Shown: positions 18,222-26,989 of the stretch, in pieces
How the letters are laid out: each line of letters opens with the position of its first letter
Position numbering within the stretch: the stretch's first letter is position 1
Origin: CBFGTV01 sp965652145
GTDB taxonomy: Bacteria > Bacillota > Clostridia > Peptostreptococcales > Natronincolaceae
Length of the DNA stretch: 64,000 nt
NCBI GenBank assembly: GCA_965652145.1
Contig: CBFGTV010000006.1
Location: 1 to 64,000 of the forward strand
Reading direction: 5' to 3'
The notes under the pieces: model-generated
The model's database searches: none
What the model saw: only the letters and a program-made list of their open reading frames with translations
What the model was told of the DNA's origin: nothing
Program-made: the position numbers and the translations under genes

Positions 18222-18809
18222 TTAAAAGAACCTCAGCCTTTCTAGGGGATAAAATCGAAGCAAAACCTTTCCTCTGATATTTCTGATTGGGATTGCCCCA
18301 ACATTACGGCTGTCTCTGCTGTCGTTTCGATTGTCTCCCATTACAAAAATATGATCCTTGGGTACTATGATGGTTTCATAGTGTTCCTCCATGGGTTCAT
18401 TTAAATATGGCTCATCTACCCTTTCACCATTTAGATAAAGCTCTGAACCTTTAAATTCCAACTGATCACCAGGCATTCCAATGACTCGTTTTATCCACAT
18501 TTTTTTATTAGAACCACCAAACACTCTTTTAAAAATGGCACTGTCCAACAGGTCATCCCCCAGGCCACGGACAACACTGACATCGCTATCTACAATAACA
18601 ATGTCTCCATATTGGGGCTGTATGCCTAAAAATCCCGATAGCTTCCAGGTGAAAATTTGATCTCCTTCGTAAAAGGTTGGTACCATGGAGCTTTGCTGAA
18701 CTCTATAGATTTCTAAAACAAATATATTCAACAGGACGGCTATTACCACGGAAAATATAATCACCTTAACCCATTCCACCAATTCCTTAGAGGCATCTTC
18801 CAGCTTCAT
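18222..18809 (-). CDS. lepB: Signal peptidase I
   Basis: 195 residues. Removes signal peptides from exported proteins on the outer face of the membrane. One N-terminal membrane helix (residues about 13-33) is followed by the catalytic serine motif QQSSMVPTFYEGD, the lysine motif IKRVIGMPGDQLE and the GDNRNDSRDSR box, all complete. It is of the short single-pass Gram-positive (SipS-like) type. AAGGGGAAAA precedes the ATG. A 440-bp gap lies upstream. Confidence 0.95.
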   Translation of the reverse strand: MKLEDASKELVEWVKVIIFSVVIAVLLNIFVLEIYRVQQSSMVPTFYEGDQIFTWKLSGFLGIQPQYGDIVIVDSDVSVVRGLGDDLLDSAIFKRVFGGSNKKMWIKRVIGMPGDQLEFKGSELYLNGERVDEPYLNEPMEEHYETIIVPKDHIFVMGDNRNDSRDSRNVGAIPIRNIRGKVLLRFYPLERLRFF

Positions 18810-19249
18810 ATCTTTTCCCCTTCATATATATCAGTTTAAATTCACCAGAACCCATGTAGACGGAACATAGGTACGGTCTATTATCTATTATTCTTCAAGG
18901 AGTGATGATTTCCTTTTTAAAAAGACTTTTTTCACCAAATTTTTATTTTACAACCCCTAATTTTATTCCATGGAAAAAACCAGTATCCCCACGTATTTTA
19001 CGCTTTGATAACTGGTTATAAACGATGGCATTAAACCTAGTACCAGGCGTCATTTAAATGACGAGATAAGACCTAAGCAAATTTCCTAGTTCAAGACAGA
19101 GGAGAAAACAATATTGAACTATATGGACGTTATACCAGGAATAACCTTGCCTTTATTTGCGAAAGGGTACTAGGCTATTGTATTATACAGGGTTCAATCT
19201 GTCTACCGTTCATTTTCTTCCTTTATATAGAATGTACTTTTAATTGATT
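18810..19249. other. 440-bp gene-free region rich in interleaved inverted repeats
   Basis: No reading frame with a credible start was found between lepB and the methyltransferase gene. The part 19012-19203 contains a 16-bp perfect palindrome (19048-19063) and several distant complementary arms: CTGGTTATAAACG (19012) with CGTTATACCAG (19128), CCTAGTACC (19036) with GGTACTAGG (19166), ATTGAAC (19113) with GTTCAAT (19192), GACAGA (19095) with TCTGTC (19198). They could form a structured RNA or be the decayed remains of an element. No lepB promoter was identified with confidence. Confidence 0.5.
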
Positions 19250-19897
19250 TTATGAAAGCTCCAGAGAACATCGGGGGGCTTCAATTGTTAAGACTCCCCC
19301 GCAATGAGAAATCTGCTGATATTGACATTTCCATCCCATCGCTTCGAGGTCCTTCATGAATGTTTCGGCCACCACATATTCCTCTTGGTGATCCCATTGA
19401 TCTTTATATTGTGCTCTGCAGGCCTCAAGCTGCTGCCTATTGGTAAAGGAAATATCTGCAATAATGATTTTTCCGTTATCCTTTAAAATTGGTCTTATTA
19501 AATTCAACAGCTCTATTTTTTCTTGATTCTTCAAATGATGAAAAGCATAGGAGGAAACAACATAATCAAACCTGTTTTCTGTAACCTCAACGGGCAGTCC
19601 CTTACTGAAGTCATGACAATAAAAACAGGCCTTTGGCATTTTTCGTCGGGCCCTTTCCAGCATTTTTTCAGAAAAGTCGATTCCACAAATTCGGCTTCCC
19701 CGCTTGTACAGCAGATAGGATAGTAGTCCTGTTCCTACACCGATATCAAGGATTTTCTTTTCTTCAGGACAATCAATCAAGCTATGAACACAGGTCAAGA
19801 CATCATAGTATCCTCCAAAGGGATATTCATCCCCAGCCTCTGAAATACCTTCATCATAGCTTTGTGCCCAATTATCAAAGCCTTCCTTCGCTAACAT
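19250..19897 (-). CDS. Class I SAM-dependent methyltransferase
   Basis: 215 residues from the ATG at 19897, which has AAAGGAGG 7 bases upstream. Rossmann-fold methyltransferase: motif I is ILDIGVGTGLLSYLL (about residues 55-70), the acidic loop is ICGIDFSEKMLERA, and motif IV-like YVVSSYAFHHL follows. The opening FDNWAQSYDEGI resembles the YrrT-type family of small-molecule methyltransferases. The substrate cannot be read from sequence. It appears to be a single-gene unit between two gene-free gaps. Confidence 0.85.
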   Translation of the reverse strand: MLAKEGFDNWAQSYDEGISEAGDEYPFGGYYDVLTCVHSLIDCPEEKKILDIGVGTGLLSYLLYKRGSRICGIDFSEKMLERARRKMPKACFYCHDFSKGLPVEVTENRFDYVVSSYAFHHLKNQEKIELLNLIRPILKDNGKIIIADISFTNRQQLEACRAQYKDQWDHQEEYVVAETFMKDLEAMGWKCQYQQISHCGGVLTIEAPRCSLELS

Positions 19898-20009
19898 AAT
19901 CCATCCTCCTTTTACTTTATAAAAATTATTATGGTTCACCTTTTTTCACAGCTTAATGAATCCATATTTGCATTTTTAAAAGTCTTTTCCTAAGACCTTC
20001 GCAAAGGCT

Positions 20010-20417
20010 TTAAATTTCATTGTCCTCCTGAAGCCTTCTTTCATAGCCCAGGTATCTTGTTCCCTGGAATTTTAATATTCCTACATCTCCCTCCACCAGC
20101 ATGCTATATTCCTGGGGCTTGACTAAAAATTCCATACGATCACCGCTTTCCACCTGAAAGGTAACATAGTAGCTGGTATCTGTGCTGGTATGATGAAGAT
20201 TATTACCTGCATGGTGACTAGAAGAACTGACATTGGTTCTTTTTGTCACCACCTTAGCTGCCACAGAAAGAACCGGCTGCTTGTTGTTATAGCTCCACTG
20301 ACCGATTCCCTTAATAATCATCACTATTATCGTTCCAAAAACAACCACAGCAATCACCACAAGAAGAACTGGCATTAAAGAAAACATAAAATTTTCAAAT
20401 GGACTGGAATAAAACAT
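20010..20417 (-). CDS. DUF2500-family membrane-anchored protein
   Basis: 135 residues from the ATG at 20417 (GGAGGG 5 bases upstream). One membrane helix (about residues 12-36, PVLLVVIAVVVFGTIIVMII) is followed by a predicted beta-rich domain with LSVAAKVVTKRTNV, YYVTFQVESGDRMEFLV and GDVGILKFQGTRYLGYER, the pattern of DUF2500. A His/Ser-rich loop (SSSSHHAGNNLHHTSTD) lies between the first strands. The function is unknown. A good promoter lies just upstream, so it is its own unit. Confidence 0.8.
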   Translation of the reverse strand: MFYSSPFENFMFSLMPVLLVVIAVVVFGTIIVMIIKGIGQWSYNNKQPVLSVAAKVVTKRTNVSSSSHHAGNNLHHTSTDTSYYVTFQVESGDRMEFLVKPQEYSMLVEGDVGILKFQGTRYLGYERRLQEDNEI

Positions 20418-20933
20418 CGTCTCCCTCCTGACATTCAAAATTTTTTCGCTATCCCTAAAGAAAAGAAATGTTCATAATTTATTGTCCCATACTATAATAT
20501 ATGATGCTAGGGAGTCAATGAGAAATTTAATTCAAGAATTCTACCGACCATCATACCTATCTAGCAATATATACAGTATACAATCATTTTACCGCGCTTT
20601 AGTTATGCCTGTATTCTATTGTTAGATTGTTGAATATAAAAATCTTTCCATTCAAGCGAGGCCTGGTGGTATGCAAGATAGATTAGTACTCAGCAACTAA
20701 TTTATTGTTGGAAACTACTTTTGAAAGAAATGAAACATTGAGCAATGTAGGCTGAGCTATCTATTATAGCATATTTTTATACAATACTCTCTATATTCAG
20801 CTATTGATGCCCTTCTTATTTTATCATAAAATAGTCGGCAATGTTGGGAAAAAGCGTGGCTGCTTTGGTGCTATATCTTCTTTAAAGGCAAGAAGGTTCT
20901 TGTTCTAGGCTATAAGCTTTATCTTTTTTACAA
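20418..20933. other. 516-bp gene-free region between DUF2500 gene and acetyltransferase gene
   Basis: The left end holds the DUF2500 promoter (20491-20518). The remainder shows no supported gene. Only short dyads were seen, for example ATTAGT/ACTAAT with an 8-nt loop (20692-20711). No terminator with a proper U-tract was recognised after the acetyltransferase gene. Confidence 0.6.
20491..20518 (-). promoter_or_regulatory. Sigma-A-type promoter of the DUF2500 gene
   Basis: On the minus strand TTGACT (20518-20513), a 16-bp spacer and TATAGT (20496-20491). The predicted transcript starts about 65 bases before the ATG. Confidence 0.55.
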
Positions 20934-21539
20934 TTAGGTAAAATCTGCTATTCTTAAATTTTTATAGTAATATTCCCGATCTTCATCGGTAATTTTTCGT
21001 ATTACCCTGCATGGATTCCCGACAGCAATAGAATTGGCTTCGATATCTCTGGTGACGACGCTGCCGGCGCCGATTACCACATTATCACCAATGGTTACAC
21101 CGGGATTAATAATTACGCCTCCTCCAATCCATACATTATTTCCAATGGTAATGGGAAAAGCGTATTCTATCCCCTGATTTCGGGGCTCATGATGTATCGG
21201 ATGCCCTGCCGTAAACAGGCATACATTGGGTGCAAATAGTACATTGTCTCCAATACTTACCGTGGCACAGTCAAGGATGGTACAATTGTAATTTGAATAA
21301 AAATTGTCTCCAACCGAAATATTGTAACCGTAGTCACAGCGAAAGGGAGGTTCAATAAAAAATCCTTTCCCTACGCTGCCAAAGAGCTGCTTGATCATTT
21401 CATTACGTTTTTCCAGTTCATTAGGCCTTAGGCTGTTATAGTTAAATAATAATTCCTTTGCATGCTGACGTTCCTGAAATAATTCCTCACCAAAGGACTG
21501 ATAGGGCCTTCCCGCCAGCATTTTTTCCTTTTCTGTCAT
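20934..21539 (-). CDS. Maltose/galactoside O-acetyltransferase family (hexapeptide repeat)
   Basis: 201 residues from the ATG at 21539 (AAGGAGG upstream). It starts MTEKEKMLAGRPYQSF, the typical maltose-acetyltransferase opening, followed by the left-handed beta-helix of hexapeptide repeats (ITIGNNVWIGGGVIINPGVTIGDNVVIGAGSVVTRDI) and the catalytic histidine in FTAGHPIHHEPR. It transfers acetyl from acetyl-CoA to a sugar hydroxyl; the natural acceptor is uncertain. It follows comM by 31 bases and probably shares its transcript. Confidence 0.88.
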   Translation of the reverse strand: MTEKEKMLAGRPYQSFGEELFQERQHAKELLFNYNSLRPNELEKRNEMIKQLFGSVGKGFFIEPPFRCDYGYNISVGDNFYSNYNCTILDCATVSIGDNVLFAPNVCLFTAGHPIHHEPRNQGIEYAFPITIGNNVWIGGGVIINPGVTIGDNVVIGAGSVVTRDIEANSIAVGNPCRVIRKITDEDREYYYKNLRIADFT

Positions 21540-21570
21540 ACCTGCCGACCTCCTTATTTTTGAATAGTCA

Positions 21571-23097
21571 TTACAAAGCTCCCCGTATATTTCGATATTG
21601 AAGGGCCTCTGAAATATGATGGGACTGAATGCCTTCACTGGCCTCTAAATCTGCAATCGTTCGGGAAACCCTTAATATTCGATTATATGCCCTGGCGGTT
21701 AGATTCATCCGCCTAAAGGCCTGTTCCATCATCGCCTTTGCCCCTGGTTCAAGACCACAATATTTTTTGATATGGGAGGGGCTTAATTGGGCATTATTAT
21801 ATATTTTAATTTTCTTATACCTTTCCTGCTGTATTTCATTGGCTTTTTCAACTCTTTTTCTGATGGTTTTTGAATCCTCCGCCTGCCTCTTAAGGGTTAA
21901 ATCCTGATAGGTGACAGCATTGGTTTCCAGTACCAAATCAATACGATCCAAAAGGGGCCCCGACACCTTTCCCATATAGCGCTTGATTTGCTGATGGGTA
22001 CAGGTACATTCCACACCGGCATTGGTTTGATAATAGCCGCAGGGGCATGGGTTGGCAGCAGCAATCAGCATAAATCTTGAGGGATAGATATAGGAGCCAT
22101 TTACCCGAGATAAGCTGATAAAACCATCCTCTATGGGCTGTCTTAATACCTCCAGGGTGGTTTTAGAAAACTCCGGCAATTCATCTAAAAATAAAACCCC
22201 CAGATGGCTAAGGGATACTTCACCGGGCTTTGGAATTCTACCGCCCCCGGTGATAGCAATAGTTGAGGTGGTATGATGGGGAGCTCGAAAGGGCCTTTTT
22301 TGGATGATGCCCTCTCGGTGGTCTAACATGCCGGCGACGCTATAAATTTTTGTTATCTCAATGGCCTCATCAAAGCTCAAGGAGGGAAGAATCGACGGAA
22401 GCCGTCTGGCGGCCATGGTTTTGCCTGAGCCGGGAGGTCCTATCATGAATAAATTGTGCCCCCCTGCTGCGGCAATTTCCATTCCACGCTTCAAATTTTC
22501 CTGACCGCTGATATCTTTAAAATCCTCCAGATATTCCGGCACCGATTCAAATACCCTTTTATCCCCCTCCACAGCCATCAGGGTAATTTCCCCATTAATA
22601 AAGGCTGCAAGCTCCTTTAGGGTGCTTACCCCCAGGCAACTAAGCCCCATGACCAGCCTTGCCTCCTCTAGATTTTCCTTTGGTAAAATTACTTTTGTAT
22701 AGCCCCTCTGATGCATTGACAAAAGCATCGGCAATACACCGTTCACCCGTTGTATTTTACCATCAAGGGAAAGCTCTCCTAAAATGATTGTCTGACTAAG
22801 ATCATATTCCTTTATTTGTCCTGAAGCTGTTAGAATACCCAGGGCAATGGGTAAATCAAAGTGAGTACCTTCTTTTTTTGTATCGGCCGGCGCCAAATTA
22901 ACTGTAATTCTTTTTAAGGGAAAGCTCAATTCACTGTTGTTAATAGCCGCCCTGACCCGTTCCCTAGATTCCTTTACTTCCTGATCAGGCAGCCCCACCA
23001 GGTTCATTACAGGCAATCCATTGGACAGGTCAATTTCTACATTGATATCGGTTGCCTCCATACCATTGATACAGCAGGTTTTAATAATAGAAAGCAT
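21571..23097 (-). CDS. comM: ComM/YifB-family Mg-chelatase-like AAA+ ATPase
   Basis: 508 residues. The N-terminal Lon-like ChlI domain (KTCCINGMEATDINVEIDLS, GLPDQEVKESRERVRAAI) precedes the AAA+ module with Walker A GPPGSGKTMAARR (about residue 215), Walker B GVLFLDELPEFS and the zinc-like loop NPCPCGYYQTNAGVECTC. ComM is a helicase promoting branch migration in transformation in Gram-negatives; the role in Clostridia is inferred. AAGGAG precedes the ATG. The linkage with dprA a few genes away fits DNA uptake or recombination. Confidence 0.92.
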   Translation of the reverse strand: MLSIIKTCCINGMEATDINVEIDLSNGLPVMNLVGLPDQEVKESRERVRAAINNSELSFPLKRITVNLAPADTKKEGTHFDLPIALGILTASGQIKEYDLSQTIILGELSLDGKIQRVNGVLPMLLSMHQRGYTKVILPKENLEEARLVMGLSCLGVSTLKELAAFINGEITLMAVEGDKRVFESVPEYLEDFKDISGQENLKRGMEIAAAGGHNLFMIGPPGSGKTMAARRLPSILPSLSFDEAIEITKIYSVAGMLDHREGIIQKRPFRAPHHTTSTIAITGGGRIPKPGEVSLSHLGVLFLDELPEFSKTTLEVLRQPIEDGFISLSRVNGSYIYPSRFMLIAAANPCPCGYYQTNAGVECTCTHQQIKRYMGKVSGPLLDRIDLVLETNAVTYQDLTLKRQAEDSKTIRKRVEKANEIQQERYKKIKIYNNAQLSPSHIKKYCGLEPGAKAMMEQAFRRMNLTARAYNRILRVSRTIADLEASEGIQSHHISEALQYRNIRGAL

Positions 23098-23150
23098 TTT
23101 TTAAACTCCTTTTTAGCCTATAATATTCCATTAATTACAAGATTCGCTGT

Positions 23151-23216
23151 AAAATAATAATTTCCTTTTTAATTTGATAAAATTCTACCGCTGCTATGGA
23201 GGCGGATTATTATTTT
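23151..23216. repeat. Nested inverted repeat upstream of comM
   Basis: Perfect 10-bp arms AAAATAATAA (23151-23160) and TTATTATTTT (23207-23216) enclose a CCGC/GCGG stem (23188-23191 with 23202-23205). The plus strand has a U-tract after it, but no gene there would use it. In the comM direction it would lie in the leader about 55-120 bases before the ATG. Confidence 0.5.
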
Positions 23217-23291
23217 TTTGATGTTATTGAAGATAACTAAGAATAGCTTTCATAATACAGGAAAAAATAAAATAGTATATTTATGCTATTT

Positions 23292-23320
23292 TGACATGGA
23301 AATAAAGATATGATATAATT
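23292..23320 (+). promoter_or_regulatory. Perfect-consensus sigma-A promoter of eam
   Basis: TTGACA (23292-23297), 17-bp spacer, TATAAT (23315-23320): all twelve bases and the spacing match consensus. The expected start point is near 23327, giving a leader of about 240 bases before the eam ATG. Confidence 0.85.
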
Positions 23321-23436
23321 ATTCACTACAGAATCCTATCTTTAATAAATCAATCTTTATTTTCCCTTCTTGTGAAGCTTACAGCTTTGCAGCCTTTTAG
23401 ACATCCAAAATACTACATGTAGAATTAAGCGATTAT

Positions 23437-23466
23437 GATATCAAAAATAGATCTATGTTTGATATC
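23437..23466 (+). repeat. Long dyad in the eam leader
   Basis: GATATCAAA (23437-23445) pairs with TTTGATATC (23458-23466). The loop itself is the palindrome ATAGATCTAT, so the RNA could form one extended hairpin. A T-rich run follows about 8 bases later. It could be an attenuator or a protein-binding site; no known riboswitch was recognised. Confidence 0.45.
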
Positions 23467-23567
23467 GATTAGAATTTTTTTGTTCTTTTCAAGAGACAGA
23501 CTTATAAAATTATTTAGGTACGCTAATGGTTTGAAATGCAAAACACCACTGATAAGGAGGAGATGCG

Positions 23568-24845
23568 ATGGAATGTAACAATACAGCAAAAAATAGCCGG
23601 GAAATTTCCCTTCAAAGAGCAGCTGAATTAAAGTCCAGAATCGAAGATTACTTAGAGATTAAAAAAACGATACCTTTAGGTTTGTCTCAAGAACAAATTG
23701 CCAAACAGGAAGAAAAGAAGAGAAAAATTTTAAGTTTACTGAAGGGAACAGAAGAAGATTGGAAGGATTGGAAATGGCAGCTAAAAAATAGGATTTCTGA
23801 TGTAGATTTATTGACTCAAATTATTTCCCTTGATGAAAAGGAAATAAAGGCCATTACTCAGGTTCAGAAGAAATTTAGATGGTCAATTTCTCCTTATTAC
23901 CTATCATTAATTGACGATGAAAATAAATATTGCCCTATTAAACTCATGTCTATTCCTATGAAGCTGGAAATCGAAAAGAAGACCGGAAGCACAGACCCCA
24001 TGGCTGAGGAATTTACAAATCCTGCCGGGAGTATCACAAGACGTTATCCTGACCGTCTAATCATTAATGTAACCAATGAATGTGCCATGTACTGCCGCCA
24101 TTGTCAAAGACGCAGAAATATCGGTACGACAGATACCCATACCTCCAGGGAGCTGCTTCAGGAATCAATTGACTATGTAAGGGCTAACCCTGAGATTCGT
24201 GATGTACTTATAACCGGCGGTGACCCCTTTACACTGTCGGATCATATGCTGGATTGGCTGCTGGGTGAATTAAGATCGATTCCTTCGGTAGATTATATTC
24301 GTTTGGGTACAAGAACCCTGGTGACAATGCCCCAAAGAGTCACAGAAAATCTGCTTGGAATTTTAAAAAAATATCATCCGATCTACATCAACACCCACTT
24401 TAATCATCCACTGGAGATTACGCCCGAATCAAAGGCTGCCTGTGAGGCCCTGGCCAATATCGGTATACCCCTTGGAAATCAGGCCGTGCTTTTAAATGGC
24501 GTCAATAATAATAAGTATGTCATGCGCTTGATGAATCAAGAGCTTTTAAAGATAAGGGTTCGACCCTATTACATTTTCCATGCCAAGAAGGTTCTTGGTA
24601 CAACCCACTTCAATACCTCTGTTGAGGAAGGAATTGAAATTATGGAATATTTAAGAGGCTATACCTCTGGCATGGCAATACCAACCTATATTATTAATGC
24701 CCCCAAGGGAAAGGGAAAGACCCCCATTTTACCTCAATACTTAATTTCCCAGGGGAAAAATTATGTGAAAATAAGAACCTGGGAGGGAGAGGTAATTGAC
24801 TACCCCAACTTCCCATCAAAGCCCATAGCAGAGCTGTTAAAATAA
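23568..24845 (+). CDS. eam: Glutamate 2,3-aminomutase (radical SAM, PLP)
   Basis: 425 residues, lysine-2,3-aminomutase superfamily. The radical SAM cysteines are C172, C176 and C179 (ECAMYCRHCQRR), and the PLP lysine is K384 in GKGKTP. The two aspartates that hold the side-chain amine of lysine in LAM are replaced by K340 (YYIFHAKK) and N377 (YIINAPK), the change known from the Clostridioides difficile glutamate mutase. The 37-residue spacing matches K332/N369 there. It converts L-glutamate to beta-glutamate, a compatible solute in some anaerobes. AAGGAGG lies 7 bases before the ATG. It is an isolated plus-strand unit. Confidence 0.88.
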   Translation: MECNNTAKNSREISLQRAAELKSRIEDYLEIKKTIPLGLSQEQIAKQEEKKRKILSLLKGTEEDWKDWKWQLKNRISDVDLLTQIISLDEKEIKAITQVQKKFRWSISPYYLSLIDDENKYCPIKLMSIPMKLEIEKKTGSTDPMAEEFTNPAGSITRRYPDRLIINVTNECAMYCRHCQRRRNIGTTDTHTSRELLQESIDYVRANPEIRDVLITGGDPFTLSDHMLDWLLGELRSIPSVDYIRLGTRTLVTMPQRVTENLLGILKKYHPIYINTHFNHPLEITPESKAACEALANIGIPLGNQAVLLNGVNNNKYVMRLMNQELLKIRVRPYYIFHAKKVLGTTHFNTSVEEGIEIMEYLRGYTSGMAIPTYIINAPKGKGKTPILPQYLISQGKNYVKIRTWEGEVIDYPNFPSKPIAELLK

Positions 24846-24952
24846 AAATGAACAAAGTCTTCCTTTGAAAGGTTTTAAAAAATCGCTTGCTTAAAATATA
24901 CGGAAAGCTCCCTTTATTAAATGATAAGTGAGAACTTTTCGATAGATTATGG

Positions 24953-24997
24953 AAAAGGACCTCAGGATTGATAAGTTATAATCCTGAGGTCCTTTTT
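24953..24997. terminator. Strong bidirectional terminator between eam and yraN
   Basis: A 17-bp perfect stem (24953-24969 with 24980-24996), 10-nt loop and a T5 run on the plus side. It ends eam transcripts on the plus strand and yraN-side transcripts on the minus strand; the yraN stop codon lies in its right edge. Confidence 0.9.
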
Positions 24998-25337
24998 AAA
25001 AAGCATTTTCTATATGCTCGATATTAAATTGATTTCCATTTTTATAGACCTCAATTACATCAAAGCGTACTGATTCATAGCAGCCTGTAAAATATTTAAT
25101 ATAGTGTTCTGCCAGCCTGTAGTAATTTTGCTGTTTTTTATAGTTAACAGCTTCCCTGGGTAAGCCATATTTCATGGATTGCCTGGTTTTTACCTCAGCA
25201 AAAACCAGGGTTTTTTCATATAGGGCAACAATATCTATTTCCCCAAAACGGGTACGATAATTGGTATGTAAAATATGATAGCCCTTCTCCCTTAAATATT
25301 GTTGACTTAAGCCTTCTCCCTGGGTTCCAATTTTCAT
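24996..25337 (-). CDS. YraN/UPF0102 family nuclease-fold protein
   Basis: 113 residues. Endonuclease-like fold with the conserved block GEGLSQQYLREKGYHIL, then NYRTRFGEIDIVA (acidic residues of the core), then TLVFAEVKTRQSMKYG, the E-x-K pattern of the PD-(D/E)XK superfamily. The cellular function is not settled. The ATG at 25337 starts 5 bases after the rnhB stop; a GTG at 25352 inside rnhB is less likely. The rnhB-yraN pair is common. Confidence 0.88.
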   Translation of the reverse strand: MKIGTQGEGLSQQYLREKGYHILHTNYRTRFGEIDIVALYEKTLVFAEVKTRQSMKYGLPREAVNYKKQQNYYRLAEHYIKYFTGCYESVRFDVIEVYKNGNQFNIEHIENAF

Positions 25338-25341
25338 GGGA

Positions 25342-25977
25342 CTAGGCTCCACTTTCTGCGGCAGGCAAAAGTATTTTCTTTAAAAAGCTTTTTCGATGCA
25401 GCTGGCTGGGGCCGTATTTTAAAAGGGCCTCTTTATGTAGCTTTGTTGCATACCCCTTGTGTTGTTCCAGACCATATTGGGGATATTCCTTGGCCCACTT
25501 TAAACACATTCGATCCCTTAATACCTTGGCTACAATTGATGCTGCTGCAATACTGTGACACAAATCATCCCCCTTAATAATGGATTGCTGAGGAATCTTA
25601 AGATTAATCTTCTCTGCGTCAATTAAAAGATAATCCGGTATCATCCTTTGCCCCCCGGAATCCTTTAAATTTTTAACAGCCTTCATCATGGCCAATCGGG
25701 CAGCATTTTTGATATTTATTTCGTCAATGACCTGGGCCGAAACGGTTCCTACTCCTACTGCCATGGCTTGCTCCATAATTTGTTCATACAGCTGCTCTCT
25801 TTTTTTAGCAGCAATTTTTTTAGAATCCCTTACCCCTTCTATTTCAACATTCCTGGGTAAAATCACCGCTGCCGCCAGAACACTGCCGAAAAGGCACCCC
25901 CTGCCCACCTCATCGCAGCCGGCAACCAGCTGATAGCCATTGCTCCATAGCTCTCTTTCTATGTCGGATATACCCAT
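25342..25977 (-). CDS. rnhB: Ribonuclease HII
   Basis: 211 residues. Removes misincorporated ribonucleotides and RNA from RNA-DNA hybrids. The catalytic motif is VAGCDEVGRGCLFGSV, with the further acidic residues in GVRDSKKI and DYLLIDAEKINL. The SIAAASIVAKVLRDR helix is the type 2 RNase H signature. AAAGGGGG precedes the ATG; it follows rbgA as in B. subtilis. Confidence 0.96.
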   Translation of the reverse strand: MGISDIERELWSNGYQLVAGCDEVGRGCLFGSVLAAAVILPRNVEIEGVRDSKKIAAKKREQLYEQIMEQAMAVGVGTVSAQVIDEINIKNAARLAMMKAVKNLKDSGGQRMIPDYLLIDAEKINLKIPQQSIIKGDDLCHSIAAASIVAKVLRDRMCLKWAKEYPQYGLEQHKGYATKLHKEALLKYGPSQLHRKSFLKKILLPAAESGA

Positions 25978-25998
25978 GTTAACGCCCCCTTTATTGAA

Positions 25999-26868
25999 TT
26001 ATCGTTCCTCCTGCCTAATCAAATCCTCCGGTGTTTCCAGGGTGATTTTTCCAATTCTTCCTGAGCGAAACTCATCCAGCAAAATATTAGCGATTCTAGT
26101 ATAATCCACTTCACCGCCCCGTATAATACAGCCTCGATTTTTAGCCATTTCCTCCATTACCTCTAAAGGCTGAGCTGCTTCATTCTCAAGATGATACCGA
26201 CTCTTTAGCTTTTCACTGTGATGTTCATTTAGATATGTAATGAGCTTTAATGCCAGGGTTTCTACATCCATAATTTCATCCTTAATGGCCCCGGTAAAGG
26301 CCAGGTGCATGGCTACCGTCTGGTCTTCAAATTTAGGCCAGAGTATCCCCGGGGTATCCAGCAGCTCCATATTCCCTTTTAGGCGAATCCATTGCTTTCC
26401 TTTGGTAACACCGGGCCTGTCCCCCGTCTGGGCACTTTTTTTCCCAGCCAAACGATTAATAATTGATGATTTTCCTACATTAGGGATTCCTACCATCATA
26501 ATTCGAATTGCCCTGGCCTTTCTTCCCTTTTCAATCAGTGCCTCCATTTTATCCTTTACGGCCTTCTCTCCTTCAGCCATAACCTGCCTTAATCCTGCCC
26601 CGGTAAGGGTGTTAATGGGAATTGCAGTTATTCCCTGTTGTCGAAAGTAATCGACCCATTTTACGGTTATGGCCTCGTCGGCCAGGTCTACCTTGTTTAA
26701 AACGACTACCTTGGGTTTTTGTCCTATAATCTCGTCAATGTCCGGGTTTCTGCTGCTAAAGGGAATTCTTGCATCCAGCAGCTCAAATACCACATCTACT
26801 AATTTCAATTGATCCTTTAAGAGGGCCCGGGTCTTTTTCATATGCCCAGGATACCAGTTGATATTCAT
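25999..26868 (-). CDS. rbgA: Ribosome biogenesis GTPase RbgA (YlqF)
   Basis: 289 residues from the ATG at 26868 (AAAGGAG, 8 bases spacing). Circularly permuted GTPase acting in the last step of 50S assembly. The G4 motif (VVLNKVDLAD) comes before G1 (VGIPNVGKSSIIN), and G3 is in LLDTPGILWP. It opens with INWYPGHMKKTRALLKDQLK, the family hallmark. The C-terminal helical domain is full length. It lies next to rplS, rnhB and yraN. Confidence 0.95.
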   Translation of the reverse strand: MNINWYPGHMKKTRALLKDQLKLVDVVFELLDARIPFSSRNPDIDEIIGQKPKVVVLNKVDLADEAITVKWVDYFRQQGITAIPINTLTGAGLRQVMAEGEKAVKDKMEALIEKGRKARAIRIMMVGIPNVGKSSIINRLAGKKSAQTGDRPGVTKGKQWIRLKGNMELLDTPGILWPKFEDQTVAMHLAFTGAIKDEIMDVETLALKLITYLNEHHSEKLKSRYHLENEAAQPLEVMEEMAKNRGCIIRGGEVDYTRIANILLDEFRSGRIGKITLETPEDLIRQEER

Positions 26869-26989
26869 ATTTTCATCTCCTTTTGCCATAAATTGCTGTC
26901 GATCTAGCCTGTTAAAAAACCCCCACCCTCAGCCAGGCTGGTTTGCTTATATCTTTCTACGGGCTTTTGAATAGGCTAGTAATATAAGT

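Larger units (their letters stand above)
23098..23567. other. 470-bp divergent region between comM and eam
   Basis: The left part holds a large inverted repeat (23151-23216) in front of comM. The middle holds the consensus eam promoter. The right part is a 240-nt eam leader with a long dyad (23437-23466) and AAGGAGG before the eam ATG. No additional gene was seen. Confidence 0.6.

Noticed and set aside
23327..23567. Lysine riboswitch or T-box in the eam leader
   Set aside because: No lysine-riboswitch core, T-box sequence or specifier arrangement was recognised; only a simple dyad is seen.
23568..24845. Lysine 2,3-aminomutase (kamA) as the name for this gene
   Set aside because: The two aspartates that bind the lysine side chain are Lys and Asn here, which fits the glutamate enzyme.
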